From an uncultured Collinsella sp. (GTDB lineage Bacteria > Actinomycetota > Coriobacteriia > Coriobacteriales > Coriobacteriaceae): DNA of 49,144 bases. The DNA is taken from the NCBI GenBank assembly GCA_900541205.1, contig UQIV01000018.1, positions 1-49,144 of the forward strand, written 5' to 3'. Below are positions 1-7,729 of the stretch, in pieces. The notes beneath the pieces were generated by a model. The model did no database searches and was not told the origin of the DNA. It saw nothing but the letters and a program-made list of their open reading frames with translations. Position numbers and translations under genes: made by a program. Positions within the stretch are counted from its first letter, which is position 1. Each line of letters starts with the position of its first letter.

Positions 1-110
1 AAATGGTTCGATGTCTGCCCGGATGCGACACAGCTTGTGTGTCCATCCTCGCAGTATCCGGTTCTCAAGGTGCACGCCCCGCGGCTGATCCGGTCCGACC
101 GGGCCGCGCG
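1..110 (-). other. Possible rRNA operon leader or spacer, running off the left edge
   Basis: Read on the minus strand, this stretch contains CTTGAGAACCGGATACTG followed by a short inverted repeat (ACACAAGCTGTGT). Motifs of the form CTTGAGAACT are typical of the boxA-proximal part of Gram-positive rRNA leaders and 16S-23S spacers. No 16S or 23S sequence lies to its right, so if the reading is correct this is the leader of an rRNA operon that starts just left of the window. This rests on motif resemblance only, and no open frame here looks coding. Confidence 0.3.
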
Positions 111-380
111 GCAAGGAGATATATTGCCAGACCGGAGGGGCGCCGTGGGCGGGAATCGCGCACTCCATATTTTGTTCACAAATGAATAGGTCCCTCAGTC
201 GCATCACTGGGGTTAAAACTGAAGCATTGGCTTCTGATATTGGCGATGACCAGCTGTTTTATGAGTATTGAGACATCGGTCATCTCTGGAGCACTACTTT
301 ACCCCAAAGGCATCAGCTATTTGTTTCCCATCGGTAAAAGGCGGGTTTTGTTCGCCAAGCGTTCTTATATATAGATAGAT
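111..380. other. Gene-free stretch, nothing identified
   Basis: No coding frame with plausible composition or ribosome binding site is visible. The stretch lies between the possible rRNA leader and the tRNA-derived repeats, so it may hold promoters for a leftward rRNA operon. I could not pick out a convincing -35/-10 pair. Confidence 0.3.
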
Positions 381-475
381 ACGGGTTCGAACCCGTGCAC
401 CGGCAACAAAAAAGACGGCCAACCGAAGTTGACCGTCTCAACAATCTTTGGGTGGGCCGTCAGGGGTTCAGCCTG
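381..475 (-). repeat. Decayed tRNA-Lys-linked unit (T-arm remnant, terminator, tRNA 3' end)
   Basis: On the minus strand the order is a 17-nt copy of the tRNA-Lys 3' end (453-469, identical to 630-646), a UUCG-loop terminator, then a T-arm-like perfect palindrome ACGGGTTCGAACCCGT at 381-396. The same order (tRNA 3' end, terminator, T-arm-like sequence) is repeated by the intact tRNA-Lys and its downstream sequence at 557-702. This unit is therefore a degraded tandem copy of the locus, with the body of the tRNA lost. Confidence 0.6.
408..438 (-). terminator. Rho-independent terminator with UUCG loop
   Basis: The minus-strand RNA forms AGACGG-U-CAAC, a UUCG loop, then GUUG-G-CCGUCU followed by six U. 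It lies downstream of the tRNA-Lys 3'-end remnant, mirroring the terminator of the intact tRNA. Confidence 0.75.
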
Positions 476-574
476 CTTCGCACGCGAACGCTGCGGCGCT
501 TTCGCGCCTTGCGCGCTGCGCTGGCAAACGCTCACGCGTTTCCTCAGCTCCGCGCCCTTTCGGGTTCGAACCCG
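476..574. repeat. Hairpin-rich filler ending in a second T-arm remnant
   Basis: This block sits between the truncated tRNA-Lys 3' end and the intact tRNA unit. It holds small palindromes such as AAACGC-TCAC-GCGTTT and ends in the T-arm-like CGGGTTCGAACCCG (561-574). The block beside tRNA-Gly near 9.2-9.45 kb is built the same way, including the AAACGC/GCGTTT arms. Confidence 0.5.
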
Positions 575-586
575 TGCCGCGGCAAC

Positions 587-618
587 AAAAAAGCGGCCGG
601 CATCCGCCAGTCGCTTTT
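587..618 (-). terminator. Terminator of tRNA-Lys
   Basis: On the minus strand, AAAAGCGACTGGCGG is followed by a complementary GC-rich arm and CGCTTTTTT, starting nine bases after the CCA end of tRNA-Lys. Confidence 0.75.
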
Positions 619-626
619 CTATTCTA

Positions 627-702
627 TGGTGGGCCGTCAGGGGTTCGAACCCTGGACCTTGGGATTAAAAGTCCCCTGCTCTGCCAGCTGAGCTAACGGC
701 CC
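627..702 (-). tRNA. tRNA-Lys (anticodon TTT), CCA encoded
   Basis: The minus strand reads GGGCCGTTAGCTCAGCTGG at the 5' end, with anticodon loop CTTTTAA between GGGGA and TCCCA. The T-arm is CAGGG-TTCGAAC-CCCTG, and the acceptor closes with CGGCCC-A-CCA. All four arms pair. The anticodon TTT reads AAA and AAG. Its 3' end is duplicated to the left at 453-469. Confidence 0.95.
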
Positions 703-711
703 GCGGGTGGC

Positions 712-740
712 ATTGTACCACGGTCTGGGACTATTCCCAA
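712..740 (-). promoter_or_regulatory. Promoter of tRNA-Lys
   Basis: The minus strand shows TTGGGA, a 17-bp spacer and TACAAT, with the -10 ending nine bases before the tRNA 5' end. The -35 lies inside the last codons of the aminopeptidase gene. Confidence 0.6.
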
Positions 741-2011
741 CTCCATTGGCCGTTCTGGAAAATCACAACTTCACGTCCATCAGGCGTAATGCCCGTAATA
801 TCGATGTCGTCCGTGCCGATCATAAAATCGACGTGCGTGCTCGAGACGTTCACGCCATGCTCCAGGAGCTCTTCCTTGGACATGTCGTACCCACCCTCGA
901 TGCACTCGGGGAAGCCGACGCCCAGCGCAAGATGGCAGCTGGCGTTCTCGTCATAGAGCGTGTCATAGAACAGAACGCCGCTTTCGCGGATCGGAGTGTT
1001 CTTGGAAATGAGCGCGACCTCGCCCAGATGAGCGGCACCTTCATCGGTGTCAATAATGCTCGCAAGCGTCGCCTTGCCCACACGGGCATCGTAGTCCACT
1101 ACGCGGCCGGCCTCGAACTTAATCCAAAAATCGTCAACCTTGTTACCGTGGTGAATGAGTGGCATGGCCGAGTACACGATACCGTCGGCGCGCATGCGAT
1201 CGGGCGAAGTGAAGACTTCCTCGGTGGGAATGTTGGGGAAGAAGGGGTGCCCATCGGGCGTCTTGCCCTTGCCGCCGGCCCACTCGTGACCTTTCGTCAT
1301 GCCAATCGTCAGATCGGTTCCATTTGCCGCGGTGTAATGCAGGTAGTCGAAACGATTGTCGTTCAGGAAACGCAGGTTCTTTTCGAATGCGGCGTCATGG
1401 AGTTCCCAGTCACTCTCTGGGTCCTGGCCATCGCCGCGAGCGGTGTGCAGAATCGCATTCCACAGCTTATAGATTGCAACCTCATCGGCGTCTCCCGGGA
1501 ACACCTCGTGCGCCCAAGCCACGACCGGAGCGCCGGCGATGCACCACGGATTGATGTTGTAATCCAGTCCACGGCGGAAAACTTTGCACTGCGTATTCCT
1601 CGCCTTTGATGCCGCGGCCGGCTTGGCTGGATCGATGCCCTTGAGGGCCGCAGGATCCGCACCCTCGATAAAGACAAAGCAGGCACCATCCTGAGCCAAG
1701 GAATCCAGCTGTATGCGCTTCCACTCGGGTGTCTGCTCAAAATAACTTTTCTCGACATGCTCGTACGTGAGCCTCGTCACGGCATCATCGGCCCAAATGA
1801 CCGTCACGTGGCCGGCGCCGGCAGCATAGGCCTCCGCGACCACCACGCGCGCAAACGGCGCGCACTCGACCGGAGACTGAACGACGACCTCCTGGCCGGG
1901 CTTGACGTTTACGCCCTTGCGGACGACCAGGCGCGCGTAGTTTTTAATCTTGGGCTCCAGGGCCTTCATGCCCTCCAGAGCCTCTTCGACCGTCAGGGCA
2001 GCTCGAATCAT
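731..2011 (-). CDS. M29-family aminopeptidase (AmpS/AmpT type)
   Basis: Metal-dependent cytoplasmic aminopeptidase of about 426 residues, the usual size for the thermophilic aminopeptidase family M29, which removes N-terminal residues from peptides. The family metal ligands are all recognisable in order: Glu in PTEEVF (about 264-265), Glu in LGEVAL (331), His in ASCHLALG (360), and His and Asp in STHVDFMIG (393, 395). The start chosen is the ATG of MIRAALTV, which has GGAGTGG seven bases upstream. An in-frame ATG four codons earlier (2023) overlaps that Shine-Dalgarno sequence and is less likely. The gene is monocistronic and is followed within 28 bp by tRNA-Lys. Natural substrates cannot be deduced from sequence. 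Confidence 0.93.
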   Translation of the reverse strand: MIRAALTVEEALEGMKALEPKIKNYARLVVRKGVNVKPGQEVVVQSPVECAPFARVVVAEAYAAGAGHVTVIWADDAVTRLTYEHVEKSYFEQTPEWKRIQLDSLAQDGACFVFIEGADPAALKGIDPAKPAAASKARNTQCKVFRRGLDYNINPWCIAGAPVVAWAHEVFPGDADEVAIYKLWNAILHTARGDGQDPESDWELHDAAFEKNLRFLNDNRFDYLHYTAANGTDLTIGMTKGHEWAGGKGKTPDGHPFFPNIPTEEVFTSPDRMRADGIVYSAMPLIHHGNKVDDFWIKFEAGRVVDYDARVGKATLASIIDTDEGAAHLGEVALISKNTPIRESGVLFYDTLYDENASCHLALGVGFPECIEGGYDMSKEELLEHGVNVSSTHVDFMIGTDDIDITGITPDGREVVIFQNGQWSWE

Positions 2012-2039
2012 GTGCCACTCCATCTATCTATAGAACAGT

Positions 2040-2070
2040 AAAAAGGCGCGCCGCAAAAACGACGCGCCTT
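2040..2070 (-). terminator. Terminator after the purC/membrane-protein operon
   Basis: On the minus strand AAGGCGCG and CGCGCCTT pair around an A/T-rich loop and are followed by five T. It lies 30 bp past the stop of the small membrane protein gene. Confidence 0.8.
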
Positions 2071-2100
2071 ATATCTTAGCGATATGTATGGATACAAACG

Positions 2101-2676
2101 CTACTTCTTCTTGGAGTCCTTCTTGTCCTCCTCGGCAGCCGAGCGCTCGATAAGAGCGTTGAGCTTGTTCTCGGACATGCCCTCGGCCTGCGCGCGGTAC
2201 ATGTTGCGCAAGGGACGAATACGAACGAAGTCGTAGATAAAGTCACCTAAGATGATGACATAGGACAAAACGATGCCGACCATCTGAACAGGACTGGACA
2301 CCGTGCCGCCGGGAGCGAAGTAGAGCGAAGCCCAAATTGCCACGACGAGCACCATGCCGATGGCGAGCACAGCCCACCAAATACGGCGGCGCTTGGTGTA
2401 GTCCTCATCCTGCTTGAGAAGGATATTCGACACCGTATAGATGCGGTCCTCCTTGGCGCGCTGTTTAGCCTTGCGGGCGCGCTTCTCCTCTTTAGAGAGG
2501 CCCTCGAGGCTCTCGCCCTTCTCGAGCTCCTTGCGGCGTGCCTTGGATGAAGCCGGCACGACGTGAACAGAGCTTGCTGCCTGACGAGCGGGCTTGGCGG
2601 ATGCGGCGGACTTGCGCGCAACCCCGGTAACCTCGCGGGATTGCGTGCGCTTGTTCGTGGCGCTACGGGTACTCAC
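2101..2676 (-). CDS. Two-TM membrane protein with charged cytoplasmic ends
   Basis: I do not recognise this 191-residue protein. The first 95 residues are rich in Lys, Arg, Ala and Ser and look disordered or coiled. Two hydrophobic segments follow (RIWWAVLAIGMVLVVAIWA, about 99-117, and the MVGIVLSYVIILGDF segment, about 131-147). The tail is charged and ends in DKKDSKKK. Both ends are probably cytoplasmic. The GTG start directly abuts the TAA stop of purC, so translation is probably coupled to purC. The pairing with a purine gene need not mean a shared function. Confidence 0.85.
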   Translation of the reverse strand: MSTRSATNKRTQSREVTGVARKSAASAKPARQAASSVHVVPASSKARRKELEKGESLEGLSKEEKRARKAKQRAKEDRIYTVSNILLKQDEDYTKRRRIWWAVLAIGMVLVVAIWASLYFAPGGTVSSPVQMVGIVLSYVIILGDFIYDFVRIRPLRNMYRAQAEGMSENKLNALIERSAAEEDKKDSKKK

Positions 2677-3564
2677 TTATGCGTTCTCCTTCATGCTTGT
2701 GAACTGGGAGCCCGTGATGATCTGGAAGGCCTCGCGATAGCGCTCGGACGTGCCATCGATGACCTCGGCGGGCAGGTGCGGGGTCTCCCCCGTCATATCC
2801 CAGTTGGCCTTGAGCCAATTGCGGACGAATTGCTTGTCGTAGCTAGGCTGGATCTTGCCCTCCTCGTAGCTGGCAGCAGGCCAGAAACGGCTGGAGTCGG
2901 GCGTGAGGCACTCGTCGATCAGCGTGACCTTGCCATCAATAACACCAAACTCGAACTTGGTGTCGGCAATGATGATGCCACGGGTCGCGGCGTACTCGGC
3001 AGCGGCCTTGTAGATCTTGAGGGAAAGGTCACGAATCTGCGTGGCGATGTCCTCGCCCACGATCTCGCAGCAACGCTCGAACGAGATGTTCTCGTCGTGG
3101 TCACCGATCTCGGCCTTCGTGGACGGCGTGAACAGCGGCTCAGGAAGCTTGGAAGCCTCGGTCAGGCCCTCAGGCAGCTGGATGCCGCAGACGGTGCCGT
3201 TCTCGTCGTAGGTCTTCTTGCCCGAACCGGTCAGATAGCCGCGGACGATGCACTCGATAGGAATCGTCTGGGCCTTCTTAACCAGCATGGCGCGGCCAGC
3301 GAGGTAGTCACGATACTCAGCAAACTCCTCGGGGAAATCCGCCGGGTCGATGGAAACGAGATGGTTGGGGACGATGTCGGCAAACTTATCGAACCAGAAT
3401 GCCGAGATGCGATTGAGTACCTCTCCCTTAAACGGAATCTCGTCGGGAAGAATGAAGTCGAACGCAGAAATGCGGTCGGTGGCGACCATCAGCAGGTTTT
3501 CACCGGCATCGTAAATATCACGAACCTTGCCACGGGAATCCGGACGACGCTCCATCGTTGTCAC
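2677..3564 (-). CDS. purC: Phosphoribosylaminoimidazole-succinocarboxamide synthase (SAICAR synthetase)
   Basis: Joins aspartate to CAIR with ATP to give SAICAR in purine synthesis. The purB product acts on the next intermediate and is encoded 4 kb away in this window. Family motifs are GKVRDIYD near the N-terminus, VATDRISAFDFILP, the GEVLNRIS segment, and DECLTPDSSRFWPA. Of the GTG codons near the 5' end, the one at 3562-3564 (MTTMERRPDS) sits about ten bases after AAGGAG. The GTG at 3571-3573 directly touches that ribosome binding site and is unlikely. At about 295 residues it matches the long single-domain form of the family. Confidence 0.95.
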   Translation of the reverse strand: MTTMERRPDSRGKVRDIYDAGENLLMVATDRISAFDFILPDEIPFKGEVLNRISAFWFDKFADIVPNHLVSIDPADFPEEFAEYRDYLAGRAMLVKKAQTIPIECIVRGYLTGSGKKTYDENGTVCGIQLPEGLTEASKLPEPLFTPSTKAEIGDHDENISFERCCEIVGEDIATQIRDLSLKIYKAAAEYAATRGIIIADTKFEFGVIDGKVTLIDECLTPDSSRFWPAASYEEGKIQPSYDKQFVRNWLKANWDMTGETPHLPAEVIDGTSERYREAFQIITGSQFTSMKENA

Positions 3565-3593
3565 GTGAGTCACTCCTTACCTAAATACGACAG

Positions 3594-3616
3594 AAATGCG
3601 GGTTCTTTCCCGCATG
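3594..3616 (-). terminator. Hairpin between the sensor kinase and purC
   Basis: ATGCGGG and CCCGCAT pair around a six-base loop, followed on the minus strand by TTCTGT. The T-tract is poor. It may terminate the kinase operon before purC. Confidence 0.4.
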
Positions 3617-3673
3617 TTTTCGCAAACTCGGAGCGGCAGGGACGCGGCCCCTCCTTCACCGAATAGCGAAAAG

Positions 3674-5239
3674 CTAGTGCTCCATTGTAGTAGATGCCGC
3701 GTCTGCCGTGTGCTCGCGGGGCAGATGAATTGTAAAAGTCGTACCCTTTCCAAGCTCCGACTCCACGGATATGTAGCCATGGTGACGCTCGACGATCTGC
3801 TTGGTCACGGCGAGGCCAACGCCCAGGCCGCCAGCTTCGCGGGCGCGGCTGGCATCGGCGCGCCAAAACCGCCCGAAGATGCGCGACAAATCGTCCTTGG
3901 CAATACCGATGCCAGTATCAGAAACGGCAATGCTGACGTGCTTGCGGTCACTGAGCACCGACACCACGACCCAACCGCCCTCGGGGGTGTAGCGCATGGC
4001 GTTGCTCATGAGGTTGATAACACATTGCGTGATCATGTCGGGATCGGCCTCGACGACATCGTCGTGACCCTGGGTCTCGTCCGCAAAACGCAGGCGCAGA
4101 TCGCGGTCGACAAACAGGCGCTCCTGGGCATTAACGATGGAACGCACGAAAGGAACCATGTCCACCGGCTCAAGGTTGAGCGGAGCCGTGCTGTTTTCCA
4201 TGCGCGACAGGTCGAGCATCTGCTGCACCAGACGAGCCAGGCGACGCGTCTCGGAAGCAACAGTCTCCAAATGCTCATCGTCGGTGGGATACACGCCATC
4301 CTGCATGGCCTCGACCGTTGCGAGCATGGCCATAAGCGGCGTGCGAAGCTCGTGTGCAACGTCTGAGGTCAGGCGCTTCTCGTGTTTCATATCCTTCTCG
4401 AGCGAAGTGGCCATCTCATCGAAGGTCTCACCCAGCTGATCGATCTCGTCATCACCGCGCAGTCCCGTGCGAGCCGACAGGTCGCCGTCACGGATTTGCT
4501 TTGCGGTACTGGTGATGCGATGAATCGGCTTGGTGAGCATGCGCGACACGAGCGATCCGATAACGACCGAAATGCAGATTGCAACAACCGCGGCGAGGGC
4601 CATGGCGTTAAAGGTCTTCTCCCTAAACGCAGAGTCCGCCTTGGTGAGCAGAGCGTCGGAGCCGATGGCCCACAGCTTTACCTGTCCGACATGCTCGCCG
4701 GAAGACGTTACAATCTCGACGTTAGCAACACTATCGGAGTCGGTTGGAGCAGACGAGACTGGGCTATGCGATGCCCTCTTGTCGTGCGTGTCGTCGGTCG
4801 TAGCCTGGTTTTCGCGTACATCGGCGGTGGCGCTTGCCGAGGGCCAGGAATCGTCATAAACGATCACGCCCTTTTTATTGACGACCTGCATGCCCAGATC
4901 GTCGGAAACCAAACTCGACGTTGCGACCGTGCGCAGTTCTCCCGCGGTCCAAGAGCCGTTTTCCTCATATGAAGTCGCCAACTTCTCGGCAGCGGAATTT
5001 GCGATTTCGACGATATTGGAGCGTGTGTAATCCGAAAAGACCGTGCCCCACACAACAGAGACAACGCCCACCAGCACCAATACTGTCATGAGCGATGTCA
5101 GAGCAAAAGCAAGTGCCATGCGCGAGGGATAGCTCATCGTTGGCCGTGAATCGGAACGAGGCGTGTTCCAACTAGCCTTGGAACCCGCCTCGCTCTCCTG
5201 CTTGTGCTTTTGTCCGATTTCAAAGCGCGCAGGTGTCAT
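3674..5239 (-). CDS. Membrane sensor histidine kinase
   Basis: A 521-residue two-component sensor. After a 40-residue cytoplasmic N-terminus come TM1 (about 41-66), an extracytoplasmic region of about 140 residues, TM2 (about 211-231) and a HAMP segment with TKPIHRITSTAKQIRDGDLS. The HisKA box is SDVAHELRTPLMAML with phospho-acceptor His296. The HATPase domain has NLMSNAMRYTPEGG, DTGIGIA and GLGVGLAVTK. The start lies 11 bp after the stop of the response regulator gene, so the two form one operon. The extracytoplasmic part is polar and gives no hint of the signal. Confidence 0.93.
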   Translation of the reverse strand: MTPARFEIGQKHKQESEAGSKASWNTPRSDSRPTMSYPSRMALAFALTSLMTVLVLVGVVSVVWGTVFSDYTRSNIVEIANSAAEKLATSYEENGSWTAGELRTVATSSLVSDDLGMQVVNKKGVIVYDDSWPSASATADVRENQATTDDTHDKRASHSPVSSAPTDSDSVANVEIVTSSGEHVGQVKLWAIGSDALLTKADSAFREKTFNAMALAAVVAICISVVIGSLVSRMLTKPIHRITSTAKQIRDGDLSARTGLRGDDEIDQLGETFDEMATSLEKDMKHEKRLTSDVAHELRTPLMAMLATVEAMQDGVYPTDDEHLETVASETRRLARLVQQMLDLSRMENSTAPLNLEPVDMVPFVRSIVNAQERLFVDRDLRLRFADETQGHDDVVEADPDMITQCVINLMSNAMRYTPEGGWVVVSVLSDRKHVSIAVSDTGIGIAKDDLSRIFGRFWRADASRAREAGGLGVGLAVTKQIVERHHGYISVESELGKGTTFTIHLPREHTADAASTTMEH

Positions 5240-5250
5240 ATGTGATTTCC

Positions 5251-5973
5251 CTATTTCTCGTCCGACTTATCGGTCTTGGCCGGAGCCTCGAAGCGATAGC
5301 CGACACCATGGACGGTGTAGAGCCACTTGGGCTTCTTGGGATCATCGCCCAGCTTGGCGCGAAGATTCTTCACGTGGCTATCGATGGTGCGCTCATAGCC
5401 CTCAAAGTCATACCCGAGCACTTTCTCGACCAGCTCCATACGGTTATACACACGGCCGGGATGGCGGGCAAGCGTGGTGAGCAGTTTGAACTCGGAAGCC
5501 GTCAGATCGACTTCCTTGCCCTCGACCAAGATCTTGTGGCCCGAGATATCGATGACCAGATCGCCGAAGTCGAGTACCTCGACGGCGGGCTCGTCGGCCT
5601 GATGGGCACGGCGGAACAGAGCGCGAACGCGGGCGACGAGCTCGCGCGGCGAGAACGGCTTAATCAGATAGTCGTCGGCGCCGAGCTCAAGACCGATAAT
5701 ACGGTCCTCGATCTCGCCCTTAGCCGTCAGCATGATGATGGGGACATCCGAGGTATCGCGAATGGTGCGGCAAACGCGCTCGCCGGGGATCTTGGGGAGC
5801 ATAAGGTCGAGCACGACCAGGTCGAACTGATGCTTCTCGAACTCCTCGATCGCGGACTGGCCGTCGCCGACGCCCACAACCCAGTAGCCTTCGCGCTCGA
5901 GATAGGCAGCGACGGCGTCACGGATTGCCTCCTCATCCTCGACCAGCAGAATCTTTTTTGCATCTGAAGCCAT
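5251..5973 (-). CDS. OmpR/PhoB-family response regulator
   Basis: DNA-binding partner of the histidine kinase directly downstream. The receiver domain has the acidic pair Glu12-Asp13, phospho-acceptor Asp56 in VVLDLMLP, and TAK in IMLTAKGE. The C-terminal winged helix includes LTASEFKLLTTLARHPGRV, RTIDSHVKNLRAKLG and YTVHGVGYRFE. The ATG start of MASDAKKI is chosen because a purine-rich G-run lies just upstream, and the frame further upstream encodes only that ribosome binding site. At 240 residues the length is standard. Target genes are not evident. Confidence 0.94.
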   Translation of the reverse strand: MASDAKKILLVEDEEAIRDAVAAYLEREGYWVVGVGDGQSAIEEFEKHQFDLVVLDLMLPKIPGERVCRTIRDTSDVPIIMLTAKGEIEDRIIGLELGADDYLIKPFSPRELVARVRALFRRAHQADEPAVEVLDFGDLVIDISGHKILVEGKEVDLTASEFKLLTTLARHPGRVYNRMELVEKVLGYDFEGYERTIDSHVKNLRAKLGDDPKKPKWLYTVHGVGYRFEAPAKTDKSDEK

Positions 5974-6126
5974 AACACGGCCCCCCTGTCTCAATTAGCT
6001 AAGAACAAGCCCATTTTAACGCACCTGAGCCCGCCGGATGCCGCTATGACGCGGCAGCTCGGCAGGCGGTACTCACAATTACAACGCGTTTATTCCCCTG
6101 TTGGCGCCTTTTTAACCCCTCTAAGC

Positions 6127-7338
6127 TTAAAGAGAGAATAGGCGTACAGTGACCGTCTCTGGTATACCCTGGCTGTTGCGCACCGTGGCGTACGTAAGGA
6201 ATGAGTCCGATTTTCCCGCCGTAGCTGGATAATCGCCATACTCCAAAGCGCGGTCGGGCGACAGCAGCGAGCCATAGGTCTTGGCAGAGGTGTCGATCAG
6301 GAAATGCGACGCCTGTACCTTAACAAGGTATTTATTCTTCTTGCCAGCCGCACATGCGAGCGGCTCGCGTGACAGGAAGAGGTACGGCCCTCCCTCATTA
6401 CCGATATACGTGCCCATATTGCCCAGGCTGCCCACGCCACTATAGGCCGCCTCGATAGAAAACACGAAGGTATCGCCCATATATACGGCCTCGAAAGGCG
6501 AAACTGACGAAGGGAGGACCAGCTGGGCACGCTTGGTGTTGTTGCCGTCGGTCAGATCGATTGCCGTTATGCCGTAGTAGACGCCCTCGTCGTTGCGGAC
6601 ACGCGGCGAGATGGTCAAAATGCCGTCGCTCGCGCGCGGGGCCGATGCAAAGCGGCCCGTCGATTTCCAAATTGTCTCGGCCTTGGATTCATCAAGCGAG
6701 CGACGAAAGCAAAACGAATCACTACTCGTTTTATTGCCGCCTGCCGAAGGCATTTTATACCAGATGATTGATGACCCGAACGCCGTAAACAGCGGCGGAT
6801 CGTAGTCCTTGCCACCTCGATCGAGCTCAACCACGTCGCCAGAGAGCGAAGCGCCCGACAGATTTTGAGCGTAGAGCTTCCACGATGAATTGGCAAAGTT
6901 CATCTCAACCCACGCGAATACGCCGTCGCCGGCACGGACATCGTAGAATGCGTATCCCGTGCCCTCGATAGGATCCTCGATTAATGTGGTAAGCGAGCCA
7001 TCGCCCAGGTTGAGCACACCGAGTGTGTTGGCGTGCAATGCCGATGCGGGCGCCATCATCGCCGCGGCGTAATCGCCGTCGCAGTAGTACAGCAGCGTAC
7101 CCAGAGGCAGCGTCCACGACGCCGCCGGCTCAAGATCGATGTCGACAGCCTCATACTCATCCGTAATCGAGATGATTTTGGAATCGTCCTTGATAACCTG
7201 CGGCTCGCCGGCGGCATCATCGCTGGTGCCCGTTTTTTTCGAGCATCCGGCAAGCACCGTGGCAGCGCCCGCGGCAGCCCCACCGAGTACAAAGTCGCGA
7301 CGCGATATTCCGTTTTTGATGTGATCGGCGATACCCAT
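6127..7338 (-). CDS. Tat-exported lipoprotein, probable beta-propeller-like
   Basis: A 403-residue protein whose N-terminus carries ISRRDFVLGG (twin-arginine motif, Arg13-Arg14), a short hydrophobic stretch and the lipobox VLAGC with Cys32. It should be folded in the cytoplasm, exported by Tat and lipid-anchored. The mature part is rich in short beta-strand-like segments with repeated G-D/W-Y patterns (LLYYCDGDYAA, VFAWVEMNFANSSW, SSIIWYKMP), suggesting a propeller. No catalytic motif stands out. The start overlaps the stop of the TSCPD gene by one base (TAATG). Function unknown. Confidence 0.85.
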   Translation of the reverse strand: MGIADHIKNGISRRDFVLGGAAAGAATVLAGCSKKTGTSDDAAGEPQVIKDDSKIISITDEYEAVDIDLEPAASWTLPLGTLLYYCDGDYAAAMMAPASALHANTLGVLNLGDGSLTTLIEDPIEGTGYAFYDVRAGDGVFAWVEMNFANSSWKLYAQNLSGASLSGDVVELDRGGKDYDPPLFTAFGSSIIWYKMPSAGGNKTSSDSFCFRRSLDESKAETIWKSTGRFASAPRASDGILTISPRVRNDEGVYYGITAIDLTDGNNTKRAQLVLPSSVSPFEAVYMGDTFVFSIEAAYSGVGSLGNMGTYIGNEGGPYLFLSREPLACAAGKKNKYLVKVQASHFLIDTSAKTYGSLLSPDRALEYGDYPATAGKSDSFLTYATVRNSQGIPETVTVRLFSL

Positions 7339-7601
7339 TAGGCGATCTCGGCGCGAGCGGCCTCGATAGCGCGTGTAAGCTGGTCGGCGCAGGAGGTCTT
7401 TTTCATACCGCAGGTATTACCGGCGAGAACCTCGATTACGCGATCGGCAGGAGCGCCCTCGACCAGTTTGGAGATAGCCTTGAGATTGCCGTCGCAGCCG
7501 CCGGTAAACTCAACGCCCATCACCTTGTTGCCGTCATCGGAAAGGTCAAGGTGAATATTGCGAGCACACACGCCCTGAGGCTTGTAATCAAACGAAATCA
7601 T
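7338..7601 (-). CDS. TSCPD domain protein
   Basis: An 87-residue protein matching the small stand-alone TSCPD family, whose domain is also found at the C-terminus of some ribonucleotide reductases. Four conserved Cys are visible (GVCARNIH, TGGCDGN, NTCGMKKTSCADQL), consistent with metal binding or redox activity, and GGCDGNL is the diagnostic motif. The ribosome binding site is GAGGGGA and the promoter at 7634-7662 fits. It is first in a two-gene operon with the Tat lipoprotein. The biochemical role of the family is not known to me. Confidence 0.88.
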   Translation of the reverse strand: MISFDYKPQGVCARNIHLDLSDDGNKVMGVEFTGGCDGNLKAISKLVEGAPADRVIEVLAGNTCGMKKTSCADQLTRAIEAARAEIA

Positions 7602-7633
7602 GCGATCCCCTCTCAGAATGTTATTCGAGACGA

Positions 7634-7662
7634 CTATTATCCCCGTCTTTCCCTAAATGCAA
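7634..7662 (-). promoter_or_regulatory. Promoter of the TSCPD-lipoprotein operon
   Basis: The minus strand has TTGCAT, a 17-bp spacer and TAATAG about 33 bp before the TSCPD start codon. The -35 is close to the hairpin after purB. Confidence 0.55.
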
Positions 7663-7665
7663 CGA

Positions 7666-7703
7666 GGCGCTTTGCCGGCAACACACATTACCAGCAAAGC
7701 GCC
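7666..7703 (-). terminator. Hairpin downstream of purB
   Basis: GGCGCTTTGC and GCAAAGCGCC form a perfect 10-bp stem 27 bp past the purB stop. There is no good T-tract on the minus strand, so it may act as a weak or factor-assisted terminator. Confidence 0.45.
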
Positions 7704-7729
7704 CTAAAAAGCTAACGTTATGCCCGAAC

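Noticed and set aside
381..396. Operator site, from the perfect palindrome ACGGGTTCGAACCCGT
   Set aside because: The sequence is a T-arm stem and loop of tRNA type and occurs in a tRNA-derived remnant, so it need not be a protein-binding site.
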